Source of the DNA: Bog-159 sp035499555
GTDB taxonomy: Bacteria; Acidobacteriota; Terriglobia; Bryobacterales; Bryobacteraceae
Length of the DNA stretch: 64,000 nucleotides
Assembly: GCA_035499555.1 (NCBI GenBank)
Contig: DATJYO010000025.1
Coordinates: 1 to 64,000 of the forward strand
Direction: 5' to 3'
Shown: piece by piece, positions 54,308 to 62,602 of the stretch
Position numbering within the stretch: the first letter of the stretch is position 1
Layout: each line of letters starts with the position of its first letter
Position numbers and translations under genes: made by a program
Notes under the pieces: generated by a model
The model's database searches: none
The model's input: the letters and a program-made list of their open reading frames with translations, nothing else
Told to the model about the DNA's origin: nothing

Positions 54308-56716
54308 ATGCACTTACCGGATCTGGCCCTCGAATTGCCGATTCTGGCGGTCATGGAAGCTCTCTGGCGCGATCTGCGCATGGCCGTGCGGGCGCTCACC
54401 CGGCGGCCGGGAGTGACCGCGCTGGCGATCTTGTCACTCGGCCTGGCGATCGGTTTTTCGACCGTTGGCTTCAGCCTGCTGGATGCCGGTTATCTGCGCG
54501 CCATGCCGGTGCGCGAACCGGCGCGGCTCTACTGGATTCTCGCCCGCGACCGTGAGGACCGCACCGACGACCTGACCTGGGTCGAGTACCAGGCCCTGGC
54601 CCGCCGCGGCCGCTCCTGGGAGGGCGTGCTGGCGGAATGCCGCATGGGTCCCAAGGTCCGGCTCCCCGATCGCGACGACTTCCCCATCACTGCGGGCGTC
54701 TCCGAGAACTACTTCGACCTGTTGGGTGTGAAAGCCGCGGCCGGCGACGTGTTCCACACCGGCGGCGGCGGCGACGGCCTGGTCGTCATCACGGATCATT
54801 ACTGGCGCGCGGCGCTCGGCGGCGATTTGCATATCGTCGGCCGCATGCTGACCGTGGGTTCCGCTTCGCTGCGCATCGTCGGCGTACTGCCCCCTGCGTT
54901 TTCCGGCACGCAGCGCGGCCTGCTGGTGGATCTGTTCGTGCCGCCGCAGACCTTCTTCGGCGCGTTGGGTTTTAAGGATCATCTGAGTCCCAAACTGGCC
55001 GACTTCGAGGTGACCGCGCGTCTGCGTCCGGGCGTCACGCCGGAACAGGCTAAACACGACGAGGAGGCCATCCTGCGCCAACTGCTGGCCGAAGGTTCGG
55101 AACCCGAGCCCGGACGCACCGCCAGCGTCTCGCCCTGGGACGAGTTCAAACTGAGCACCGCGGCGCTCCTGCTGGCGCCGTTGTTTCTGGTGCTGCTGGT
55201 GGCCGCCGCCAATCTTTCGAACCTGCGCCTGGTGGATAACGAATCGCGGCGGCGCGAAACCGGCATCCGGCTGGCGCTGGGCGCCGGACGGGGACACCTC
55301 CTGCGCCAGCACGCGGTCGAGTCGCTGCTGCTCTGCGGCTCCGGAACCCTGCTGGGTGTGATGCTGGCCGGCTGGCTCATCACCTTGGTCCCGGCTGTGA
55401 TCTATGCCGGCGAAAGCTATCTGGATCTGCATGTGGCCCTGGACGCGCGGACCTTGACGTTCAGCGCCGCCGCCCTGGCGCTGGTAGCGTTATTGGGCAC
55501 CTTGATCCCGCTCAGCGACGCCTGGAGGCACCGCCTGCTGCCGGTGATGCAGACCTCGTTGGGCGGCAAACCGTCGCGCTGGCTGGCGGCGCTGGTCATC
55601 GCGCAGATGGCCTTCGTCACGGCGGTCACCTGCGCCTCCGGATTGCTCTGGCGCAGCCTCCAGAACATCTCCGCGATCCGCCCGGCTATGGACCCCGATC
55701 GCAAGATGCTGCTGGTGCGCGGATATTGGAACGCGGATCCGCCATACACCCCGCGCGCCGATACGTTGGTCTCCCAACTGTCGGGACTTCCCGGCGTGAA
55801 GCGCACCGCCTACGCCCGCCGCGTGCTGCTGAGCGGTTCCGGCGGCGGCGCCGCGGTGGATCTCCAGATGCCCGGCCAACCCAAGGTGGCGTTCTTCTAC
55901 GATCAGGTCAGCCCCGCCTATTTCGCCACCACCGGCGCGCGCATCGTGATGGGGCATGGCTTCCGCTCGTCCGACGGCCGGGATACCACGCCGGTCGTCA
56001 TGGTGAACGAAGCTTTCGTGCGGCGCTACTCCGCCGGCCGGAATCCTCTGGGCACCTGGGTCCACGTGGACGGGCGCGACCGGCAGATCGTCGGCGTGGT
56101 CGAGGACGGTCCCACCAACCACCTCCAGGAGCACATCCGGCCTTATTTCTATTTTCCGTTCGCCCAAAAGCCGACCGGCGAAGTCACCATCTTCGTGGAA
56201 TACGCCGGCAATGCCGAGGCGCTGGCGGCCGCGCTGCGCCGGCAGGCGCGGCAGCTGGACCCCGCATTTATCCTGACCGGCATGAACACTCTGAGCCAGC
56301 ACATGTACGCTGCCCGCAAAGACGAGACCGTCCTGGCCGGCGCCTCCGGCGGGCTGGCGCTCCTGGGCCTGCTGCTGGCTGCCGCCGGCCTGTTCGGCGT
56401 CACCTCGTTCGCGGTCAATCGCCGCATGCCGGAATTTGGCCTGCGCGTCGCGCTGGGCGCCACCGGGATGGATCTGCACCGGCAGGTGCTCCGGCGCGTG
56501 GCCCTACAGGCCGCGGCCGGGATTCCCCTCGGATGGGCGATGGCTTTTGCCGCGCGGCACGTATTGGCGAGCCGGTTGTATGGCGTGAAAGCCACCGATC
56601 CGTGGATCGCCGCGGCCGCCAGCGGACTGGTGGCGCTGGTCGCCGTGTTCGCGGCGCTGCGCCCGGCTTTTCTCGCCGCGCGGGTGGATCCCCTGGTCGC
56701 CTTACGGCATGAATAA
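54308..56716 (+). CDS. ADOP-type ABC transporter permease (MacB-like)
   Basis: Protein of 802 aa with the duplicated MacB/FtsX layout: helix near residues 45-65, MacB periplasmic domain, three helices (about 280-400), a fourth helix, a second periplasmic domain, and a final trio of helices ending AARVDPLVALRHE. These 'acidobacterial duplicated orphan permeases' usually lack a cotranscribed ATPase, as here. ATG 54353 (MEALWRDLRMAVRAL) fits the family start better than 54308; both are open and neither has a strong Shine-Dalgarno. Substrate unknown. Confidence 0.85.
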   Translation: MHLPDLALELPILAVMEALWRDLRMAVRALTRRPGVTALAILSLGLAIGFSTVGFSLLDAGYLRAMPVREPARLYWILARDREDRTDDLTWVEYQALARRGRSWEGVLAECRMGPKVRLPDRDDFPITAGVSENYFDLLGVKAAAGDVFHTGGGGDGLVVITDHYWRAALGGDLHIVGRMLTVGSASLRIVGVLPPAFSGTQRGLLVDLFVPPQTFFGALGFKDHLSPKLADFEVTARLRPGVTPEQAKHDEEAILRQLLAEGSEPEPGRTASVSPWDEFKLSTAALLLAPLFLVLLVAAANLSNLRLVDNESRRRETGIRLALGAGRGHLLRQHAVESLLLCGSGTLLGVMLAGWLITLVPAVIYAGESYLDLHVALDARTLTFSAAALALVALLGTLIPLSDAWRHRLLPVMQTSLGGKPSRWLAALVIAQMAFVTAVTCASGLLWRSLQNISAIRPAMDPDRKMLLVRGYWNADPPYTPRADTLVSQLSGLPGVKRTAYARRVLLSGSGGGAAVDLQMPGQPKVAFFYDQVSPAYFATTGARIVMGHGFRSSDGRDTTPVVMVNEAFVRRYSAGRNPLGTWVHVDGRDRQIVGVVEDGPTNHLQEHIRPYFYFPFAQKPTGEVTIFVEYAGNAEALAAALRRQARQLDPAFILTGMNTLSQHMYAARKDETVLAGASGGLALLGLLLAAAGLFGVTSFAVNRRMPEFGLRVALGATGMDLHRQVLRRVALQAAAGIPLGWAMAFAARHVLASRLYGVKATDPWIAAAASGLVALVAVFAALRPAFLAARVDPLVALRHE

Positions 56717-56748
56717 GCCCATCGTCGCGCCAGGCCCACCAGTCGTTT

Positions 56749-57669
56749 TCACGGGCGTCTCCGCACCGTCTTGACGATTTCCCCGATCAGTTCGGAAGGG
56801 GGACCTTGTCCCTTGAACTCGACCCATAGGTTGTCGATGAGCAGCAGGCGGTCGGACCCGGAACCCAGGGCCACGTACCCTCCGTTCCGACAGTATACTC
56901 GCCACTCCTGTTCGTCTCCGGCGAGGATGGTGATACCGTCGCTGTGGTTGACCTCCGCTACTTCGCAGGTTGCCGCCAGGTGGTCACAATCGCAGGAGCT
57001 CCCGTATCTCCAGGTTCCCGCGCACCGCATGAAGTCGCCCGCTTGAGAGCCTTGGTTCGCGAGTGACCCTTGGCTGACTCTGATGTTAAAGTCCGCGTAG
57101 GCCATGTCCGAAGGGTCGGGGCAGGTCAGTTGGAGCGAATCGGCTTGCGCCTCCAGGCGCCACGAGCCAGGGTAGGAGAACGTCACCGGCCACCGTGGAT
57201 CGTGGAACCGGCGCACAGTTCCCCCAAGTTGACCGCAATTCGGCTGCGATATGCTCTTCAATCGTACCGCTCCACCTTCGATCGCGGTCTTGCCCTGGGG
57301 CTTCCAGGAGCCTGTGAAGCCGCCGGGAATCATCCGTCCGTCCAGTTGGCCGGCGGGAGCGCCTTCGCTTCGGGCGTTCAGCTCTACGATCCCGCCTTCC
57401 TTCCACCGGCCGCCGAGAATGAGTGGAAGCCACTGCTCCGTATCGTAAAGAACGCCGACGACGGCTGCGCCACCCCGTTCCAGATACATGCGGACCCGCT
57501 TTTGATCGATGGAACCTTCCAGCCAGTGTCGGCTGCCGGGGGCTGCTTCGAGAGGCGGCTCGCTCGGGCAAACGCCGGATTGATATTCTTTGGCGTCGGG
57601 CGTCTGCGCCGCTGCGATCGCCATGGCGAGCACCAATACACAAGGCCGCAAGCCTGAATAGTACCGCAC
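56749..57669 (-). CDS. Secreted hypothetical protein
   Basis: Protein of about 306 aa with a signal-like start (LRPCVLVLAMAIAAAQ) from GTG 57669. The reading frame is open to 57786, but that would overlap the divergent gene. Features are several Cys pairs, including CDCDHLAATCEVAEV and CRNGGY, and a central PVTFSYPGSWRLEAQADSLQLTCP that resembles a beta-barrel domain found in stress-related secreted proteins. No certain family. Confidence 0.6.
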   Translation of the reverse strand: MRYYSGLRPCVLVLAMAIAAAQTPDAKEYQSGVCPSEPPLEAAPGSRHWLEGSIDQKRVRMYLERGGAAVVGVLYDTEQWLPLILGGRWKEGGIVELNARSEGAPAGQLDGRMIPGGFTGSWKPQGKTAIEGGAVRLKSISQPNCGQLGGTVRRFHDPRWPVTFSYPGSWRLEAQADSLQLTCPDPSDMAYADFNIRVSQGSLANQGSQAGDFMRCAGTWRYGSSCDCDHLAATCEVAEVNHSDGITILAGDEQEWRVYCRNGGYVALGSGSDRLLLIDNLWVEFKGQGPPSELIGEIVKTVRRRP

Positions 57670-57745
57670 AACCGGGCCGCCAGCGCCGTCCACCTGCTTT
57701 CGGCTTCCCGTAATTCCCACTGTGTTAGACTGAATCACGGGTTGG

Positions 57746-59563
57746 ATGATGCAAGTGGGCGGAACGGGGACGGGCCCCGATTTCAAGGCCTATCTGGAGC
57801 AACTTCTGGCAGCTCCGGCCTTCGCCAATTCCCGCCGCCGCGCACAGCTTTTGCGTTACCTGGTGGAACGCAAGCTGGCCGCCGGGGAAGCCCACATTAC
57901 CGAATACGCCATCGGCGTCGACGTATTCCAGAAGCCTGAATCTTTCGATCCGCGCATCGAGGCCACCGTGCGCGTGGAAATGAGCCGCTTGCGCCGGTCG
58001 TTGGCCGAGTATTACGCCAATGGCGGCAGCGCCGACCCCTGGCGCATCCAGTTTCCCAATCGCGGTTATGTCCCCGAAATCAGCGCCGGCGCCGGCACTG
58101 CCGCCGCCCCGGTTCCCGCCGCCCGGCAACAGACAGCTACCTGGATGTTCGCCCTCACGGCCTTGGTCGCGGGGCTGGCCCTGCTGATTGCCTGGTCCCC
58201 GTGGCGCCAGCCGCTGATCCGCTCCGTGGTCGTCCTGCCTTTTAAGAACCTCACCGGCAATCCGCAAACCGATTATCTTTCCGACGGCATCACCGAACAG
58301 CTGACCGACGCGCTTGCCCAGGTGCCTACCCTGCGCGTGGTGGCCCGCACCTCCGCGTTTCAGTTCAAGAACCGCGACATCGACATCCGCCAGATCGGCC
58401 GCCAGGTGAACGCCGATGCCGTCATCGAAGGCAGCCTGCGCGATTGGAACGGCCAGTTCCGCCTCACCGTGCAGGTGAACCGGTCGGCTGACGGCTACCA
58501 CATCGTCTCGCGCACGTTCGATGGCGGCATGGCCCAGTTGGCGCGTATGGAAAGCGACATGGTTCTGCCGGTGTTGGGCGCTATCCGTCCCGGCGCCGCC
58601 GTCGCCCGCCACGAGCCCGCCGATCCGGTCGCCTACGATCTGTTCCTGAAGGCGCGGGCCCAGCGCGGTGAGGGCACGCTGGCCAGTTTTGACCAGGCGA
58701 TCATCTATCTCAACCAGGCTATCGCCCGCGACCCCAAGTACGCCGATGCCTTTGCCGCGCTCGCCGGCGTCTACGCCAGCGGCGCCGCGAATTTCGCCCA
58801 TGAACCGCTGGAGTACGCCGCCAAGGCCAAGGCCGCGGCTGCCCGGGCCTTGGAATTGGATCCTTACAATGCGCCGGCGCATGCCGCCCTCGGCTTCGTG
58901 GACGGCGTCACCCTCATGGATTGGAAACGCTCGGAGGCCGAGCTCCGGGATTCCATCCGGCTGATGCCGGGAAGCGCCGCGTTTCACAACTGGCTCGGGG
59001 TGACCCTCATATACCAGGGCCGTATTGCGGAGGCCCTCCCCGAACTGCGCCGCGCCGAGAGCCTAGATCCGTTGACCGGCGCCGGAGTGGCCGTGGGACT
59101 GGCGTTGGAGATGGGCCGCCGCTACGACGAGGCGCTGCAGCAACTGATGCGCGTCCTGGCGTTGCATCCGCAGCTCTACGCCGTACACCCCTTCATCGGC
59201 TCGGTCTGGGAGGAGAAAGGCGAATACGCCAAGGCAATGGCCGAATACCGGCTGTTGTTGCCCACCGAGCCGGACGAGGTCCGCGCGCGCATCGCGCACC
59301 TGCTGGCCGTGAGCGGACAACCGGATGCCGCGCGCAGGATGCTCGCCTCGCTGGAGCATCCCGGCCCCGGCCAGCTCCCGCCCAATGCCTTCGATGTGGC
59401 GCTGGTCCACGCCGCCCTCGGCGAGAAGGACGCCGCATTCGCCTGGCTGGAACGGGGCTATCGGCAGAAGAGCATCTCGGCGATTAAGGTACACCCCATG
59501 CTGGATCCCCTGCGCGGGGATCCGCGTTACCAGGCGCTACTGGCGAAGTGCGGCCTTCAGTGA
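57746..59563 (+). CDS. TolB-like / TPR regulator with acidobacterial N-terminal domain
   Basis: Protein of 605 aa in three parts. Residues 1-110 carry a helix-rich segment (SRRRAQLLRYLVERKL, YAIGVDVFQKPESFDPRIEATVRVE) common at the start of acidobacterial signalling proteins. One membrane helix follows (about 132-150). A TolB-N-like domain (SVVVLPFKNLTGNPQ, LSDGITEQLTDALA) spans about 160-290, and tetratricopeptide repeats fill about 320-560. It probably integrates signals across the membrane; details are unknown. ATG 57746 or 57749. Confidence 0.75.
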   Translation: MMQVGGTGTGPDFKAYLEQLLAAPAFANSRRRAQLLRYLVERKLAAGEAHITEYAIGVDVFQKPESFDPRIEATVRVEMSRLRRSLAEYYANGGSADPWRIQFPNRGYVPEISAGAGTAAAPVPAARQQTATWMFALTALVAGLALLIAWSPWRQPLIRSVVVLPFKNLTGNPQTDYLSDGITEQLTDALAQVPTLRVVARTSAFQFKNRDIDIRQIGRQVNADAVIEGSLRDWNGQFRLTVQVNRSADGYHIVSRTFDGGMAQLARMESDMVLPVLGAIRPGAAVARHEPADPVAYDLFLKARAQRGEGTLASFDQAIIYLNQAIARDPKYADAFAALAGVYASGAANFAHEPLEYAAKAKAAAARALELDPYNAPAHAALGFVDGVTLMDWKRSEAELRDSIRLMPGSAAFHNWLGVTLIYQGRIAEALPELRRAESLDPLTGAGVAVGLALEMGRRYDEALQQLMRVLALHPQLYAVHPFIGSVWEEKGEYAKAMAEYRLLLPTEPDEVRARIAHLLAVSGQPDAARRMLASLEHPGPGQLPPNAFDVALVHAALGEKDAAFAWLERGYRQKSISAIKVHPMLDPLRGDPRYQALLAKCGLQ

Positions 59564-59574
59564 AGCCGTGGAGG

Positions 59575-59850
59575 TCAGGCGTGATGGGGCAGCCCGTGGT
59601 CCCCATGCCGGTGATGATGGTGCAGGAACGGTTCCGCCACGCCCCACACCAGCAGGAACAAGACCACGAAGCCGTAGATCAAGTCGCGCGCAGGCCCGTC
59701 CCAGCCTTGTATGGGCGGCGAGAATCCCACGGCCAAAGCCGCCAGCACGCTGAGCACATGCCAGTACCAGCGCGCGTGAAAGAGGTAGACACACCAGAGG
59801 GCGAGAGCGGCGGAGAAACCGTAAACCACGTACACCAGAAGAGTAAACAT
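59575..59850 (-). CDS. Small membrane protein with His-rich tail
   Basis: Protein of 91 aa with three hydrophobic helices and a C-terminus HHHHRHGDHGLPHH, a possible metal-binding tail. The start is ATG 59850. No family recognised. Convergent with the TolB/TPR gene. Confidence 0.6.
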   Translation of the reverse strand: MFTLLVYVVYGFSAALALWCVYLFHARWYWHVLSVLAALAVGFSPPIQGWDGPARDLIYGFVVLFLLVWGVAEPFLHHHHRHGDHGLPHHA

Positions 59851-59870
59851 GGTCCACTCCTGCCTGTATT

Positions 59871-60797
59871 CTAGCGCCTATTTCGGATGACGGCATCCGG
59901 CATTCGCGCCATTGACGCCTGCAGAAACCCGGCCGCGCGATCGAGCGATTGCCGGCCTTCCGGCACGAACCGATGGAACAGTTGCCAGACGTGCGGCACC
60001 ACCGGCCAGACGGTCAAATCCACCGCTACTCCGGCGGCGCGCGCCCGCGCGGCGAATTCCGTGGCATCGTCGCGCAGCGTCTCGTCGGCGCCCACGTGAA
60101 TCAGCAGGGGCGGCAATCCGCGCAGATCGGCGTACAGCGGCGAGGCCAGCGGATCGCGCGGATCGCCGCCGCCATCGCCCATGTAGAACTCGGTCGCGCG
60201 GCTCAGCTTCGCGCCGTAGAACATGGCGCAGCGCCGGTCATTCGTCTGCCGCGATCGGCCGATGCCCACCAGGTCGGTGAGCGGCGAAAACAACACCGCC
60301 GCGGCCGGCAGCGCGTCGCCCTCCCCGCGCAACTTGAGCAGGGCCGCCAGCGCCAGTCCGCCGCCGGCCGAATCCCCGCCGATGGCCATTGGCGCCGGTC
60401 CGGCCTCCGCCGCCACCGCGCGCCAGACCGATACGGCATCCAGCACTGCGGCCGGAAACGGGTTCTCCGGCGCCAGGCGATAATCCGGCGCGTACACCCG
60501 CAGTCCGCGTTGCGCAAAACCGGTGGTATAAGGCCGGTGCGTACGGGCCGAGCACGCGAAATAGCCGCCGCCATGGAGATACACCAGCACACCGGCAGTG
60601 GCGCCGCCCGCCGGTTCCACCCATTCGCCGGGGACGCCGCCCAGTTCCGCGGGCGTGATGCGCACGTCTTTAGGGCGCTTGAAGATACTGCCATTCATCA
60701 CCGCGCGGGCCTGCTGGGCCGTCTCGGCGCGCGCCAGGCGGCGTTTGAACGTGTGCCGCAACACGAAGCTCATGGTGTGTGCCTGCCAGCTTGCCAT
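59871..60797 (-). CDS. Alpha/beta hydrolase (hormone-sensitive lipase-like esterase)
   Basis: Protein of 308 aa with the HSL-type oxyanion motif VYLHGGGYF, nucleophile elbow GGDSAGGG, Asp in HVGADETLRDD and His in VVPHVWQLF. It probably hydrolyses short-chain esters or similar. Single gene; start ATG 60797. Confidence 0.88.
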   Translation of the reverse strand: MASWQAHTMSFVLRHTFKRRLARAETAQQARAVMNGSIFKRPKDVRITPAELGGVPGEWVEPAGGATAGVLVYLHGGGYFACSARTHRPYTTGFAQRGLRVYAPDYRLAPENPFPAAVLDAVSVWRAVAAEAGPAPMAIGGDSAGGGLALAALLKLRGEGDALPAAAVLFSPLTDLVGIGRSRQTNDRRCAMFYGAKLSRATEFYMGDGGGDPRDPLASPLYADLRGLPPLLIHVGADETLRDDATEFAARARAAGVAVDLTVWPVVPHVWQLFHRFVPEGRQSLDRAAGFLQASMARMPDAVIRNRR

Positions 60798-60849
60798 GGT
60801 TGCCGATTGTACCGCAGACGCCTGTTTCGTTACCTGCCGGCTGCCGGAA

Positions 60850-61857
60850 TCACACCATGGCGGCGATCACCGCGTCGGTGAACTCCGCCGTGCCCGCCGT
60901 CCCGCCCACGTCCCGCGTCAGATGCTTCCGCTCGGCATATACGCGCTCCAGCGCCTGTTGCAGCCGTGCGGCGGCCGCCCGCTCCCGCACGTGCGCCAGC
61001 ATCAGCACCGCCGACTGCATCAGCGCCGTGGGATTGGCCAGGCCTTTGCCCGCGATGTCCGGCGCCGTACCGTGTACCGCCTCGAAGATGGCGTGCCGGT
61101 CCCCGATATTGGCTCCCGGCACGATCCCCAGGCCGCCCACCAGCCCCGCCGCCAGGTCCGACACGATGTCGCCGTACAGGTTGGGCAGTACCAGCACATC
61201 GAACGTCTCCGGACGCATCACCAGTTGCATGCAGGCGTTGTCCACGATCAGCTCCTGATACTCGATCTCCGTGAATTCGGCGGCCACCATGCGGCAGCAT
61301 TTCAGAAACAGGCCGTCGCTCATCTTCATGATGTTGGCCTTGTGGATGGCAGTCACCTTGTGCCGCTTCTCCCGCCGCGCATATTCGAAGGCGGCCCGCG
61401 CGATCTTCAGCGACGCCGTCTTGGTGATGATCTTCAGACTCTCCACCACGTCGGGCACCACCTCGTGCTCCAGCCCCGAATACAGGTCCTCGGTGTTTTC
61501 GCGGAAGATCGCCAGGTCCAGCGGCAGGTCGCTGTAACGGGTCTTGAGCCCGGGCAGCATGCGCACCGGACGGAAGTTCACGTACAGGCCCAGCTTCTTG
61601 CGCAAGGCGACGTTGATGCTGGGATGCCCGCCGCCGATGGGCGTCGCCGTCGGACCTTTCAGACCCACCCGGGTCACTTCGAGCGACGCGAACACGTCGT
61701 TGGGGAGCAGTTGGCCCAGGTCTTCGAGGGCCTTCGCGCCGGCTTCCACGCGCTCCCATTCCACTTCCACCCCGGTCGCCGCGACCGCCCGGACAGTGGC
61801 CTCGGCCACTTCGGGCCCAATGCCGTCCCCTGGTATCAGGGTGATTTGGCGCGCCAT
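60850..61857 (-). CDS. Isocitrate/isopropylmalate dehydrogenase family (NAD-type isocitrate dehydrogenase likely)
   Basis: Protein of 335 aa starting MARQITLIPGDGIGPEV at ATG 61857. FRENTEDLYSGLEHEV is the substrate-binding segment typical of NAD-dependent isocitrate dehydrogenases. The metal/NAD region reads LPNLYGDIVSDLAAGLVGGLG and HGTAPDIAGKGLANPTA. It would convert isocitrate to 2-oxoglutarate; homoisocitrate or isopropylmalate activity cannot be ruled out. The long open frame reaching to 62610 is read-through over the divergent gene. Confidence 0.85.
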   Translation of the reverse strand: MARQITLIPGDGIGPEVAEATVRAVAATGVEVEWERVEAGAKALEDLGQLLPNDVFASLEVTRVGLKGPTATPIGGGHPSINVALRKKLGLYVNFRPVRMLPGLKTRYSDLPLDLAIFRENTEDLYSGLEHEVVPDVVESLKIITKTASLKIARAAFEYARREKRHKVTAIHKANIMKMSDGLFLKCCRMVAAEFTEIEYQELIVDNACMQLVMRPETFDVLVLPNLYGDIVSDLAAGLVGGLGIVPGANIGDRHAIFEAVHGTAPDIAGKGLANPTALMQSAVLMLAHVRERAAAARLQQALERVYAERKHLTRDVGGTAGTAEFTDAVIAAMV

Positions 61858-61884
61858 TCTCGCTATTATATCGACGGGGCCCGT

Positions 61885-62529
61885 ATGATTCCCAATTGGC
61901 CATCGGAGCGCCGCCGCTTGATGGCGCAGTTGCGCAAAAACGGCATCCGCGACCAGCGCGTGCTGGACGCCATGGGCCGCATCCCCCGCGAAGAATTCGT
62001 GCCCGCCGAAGTCCGCGTGTGCAGCTACCAGGATGACGCCCTGCCGATCGGACACGGCCAGACTATCTCGCAGCCTTACATGATCGCCTTGATGGCCGAG
62101 CTGCTGGAGCTGACCGGCGCCGAAACCGTGCTCGAGATCGGCGGCGGCTGCGGTTATCACGCCGCCGTGCTGGGAGCCCTGGCCGCGCGCGTCATCTCGA
62201 TCGAGCTGATCCCCGGGCTGGCCCGCCAGGCGGAGTCGAGTCTCCAGCGCACCGGATTGGGCGGCAACATCACGGTGATCTGCGGCGACGGTTCCGCGGG
62301 CTGGCCCGCCGCCGCGCCCTATGACGGCATCTCCGTGGCGGCCGGCGCCCCGGAGGTCCCCGCGGCGCTGCTCGATCAGCTCGCCGACCCCGGGCGGCTG
62401 GTCATTCCCGTCGGCGGTCCCCTCGACCAGGAGCTGCGCGCCATCTCGAAATCCGGCGGCGTCCTGCGCGAAAGGGTGGCTACCTTCTGCCGCTTCGTAC
62501 CCCTCCGCGGCCACCGCGGTTGGCAGTAG
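61885..62529 (+). CDS. pcm: Protein-L-isoaspartate O-methyltransferase
   Basis: Protein of 214 aa starting MIPNWPSERRRLMAQL. PIMT signatures: GHGQTISQPYMIALMAELL, the S-adenosylmethionine motif VLEIGGGCGYHAAVLG (usually GxGSGY; here GGCGY), and VICGDGSAGW. It methylates isoaspartyl residues to repair aged proteins. It is divergent from the dehydrogenase with only 27 bp between, where TATTAT (about 61864-61869) may be a -10 giving a very short leader. Confidence 0.88.
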   Translation: MIPNWPSERRRLMAQLRKNGIRDQRVLDAMGRIPREEFVPAEVRVCSYQDDALPIGHGQTISQPYMIALMAELLELTGAETVLEIGGGCGYHAAVLGALAARVISIELIPGLARQAESSLQRTGLGGNITVICGDGSAGWPAAAPYDGISVAAGAPEVPAALLDQLADPGRLVIPVGGPLDQELRAISKSGGVLRERVATFCRFVPLRGHRGWQ

Positions 62530-62602
62530 TTTCCCGCCTCGGGCGAATCCCCGGGGACCGCCCAGTTTCGGTTCATAAGGTGCGATAAACTGTGTCTTCG
62601 TT

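Noticed and set aside
60598..61884. N-terminal extension of the isoaspartate methyltransferase (643-aa open frame)
   Set aside because: The extension lies antisense to a clear hydrolase and dehydrogenase; the family start matches ATG 61885.
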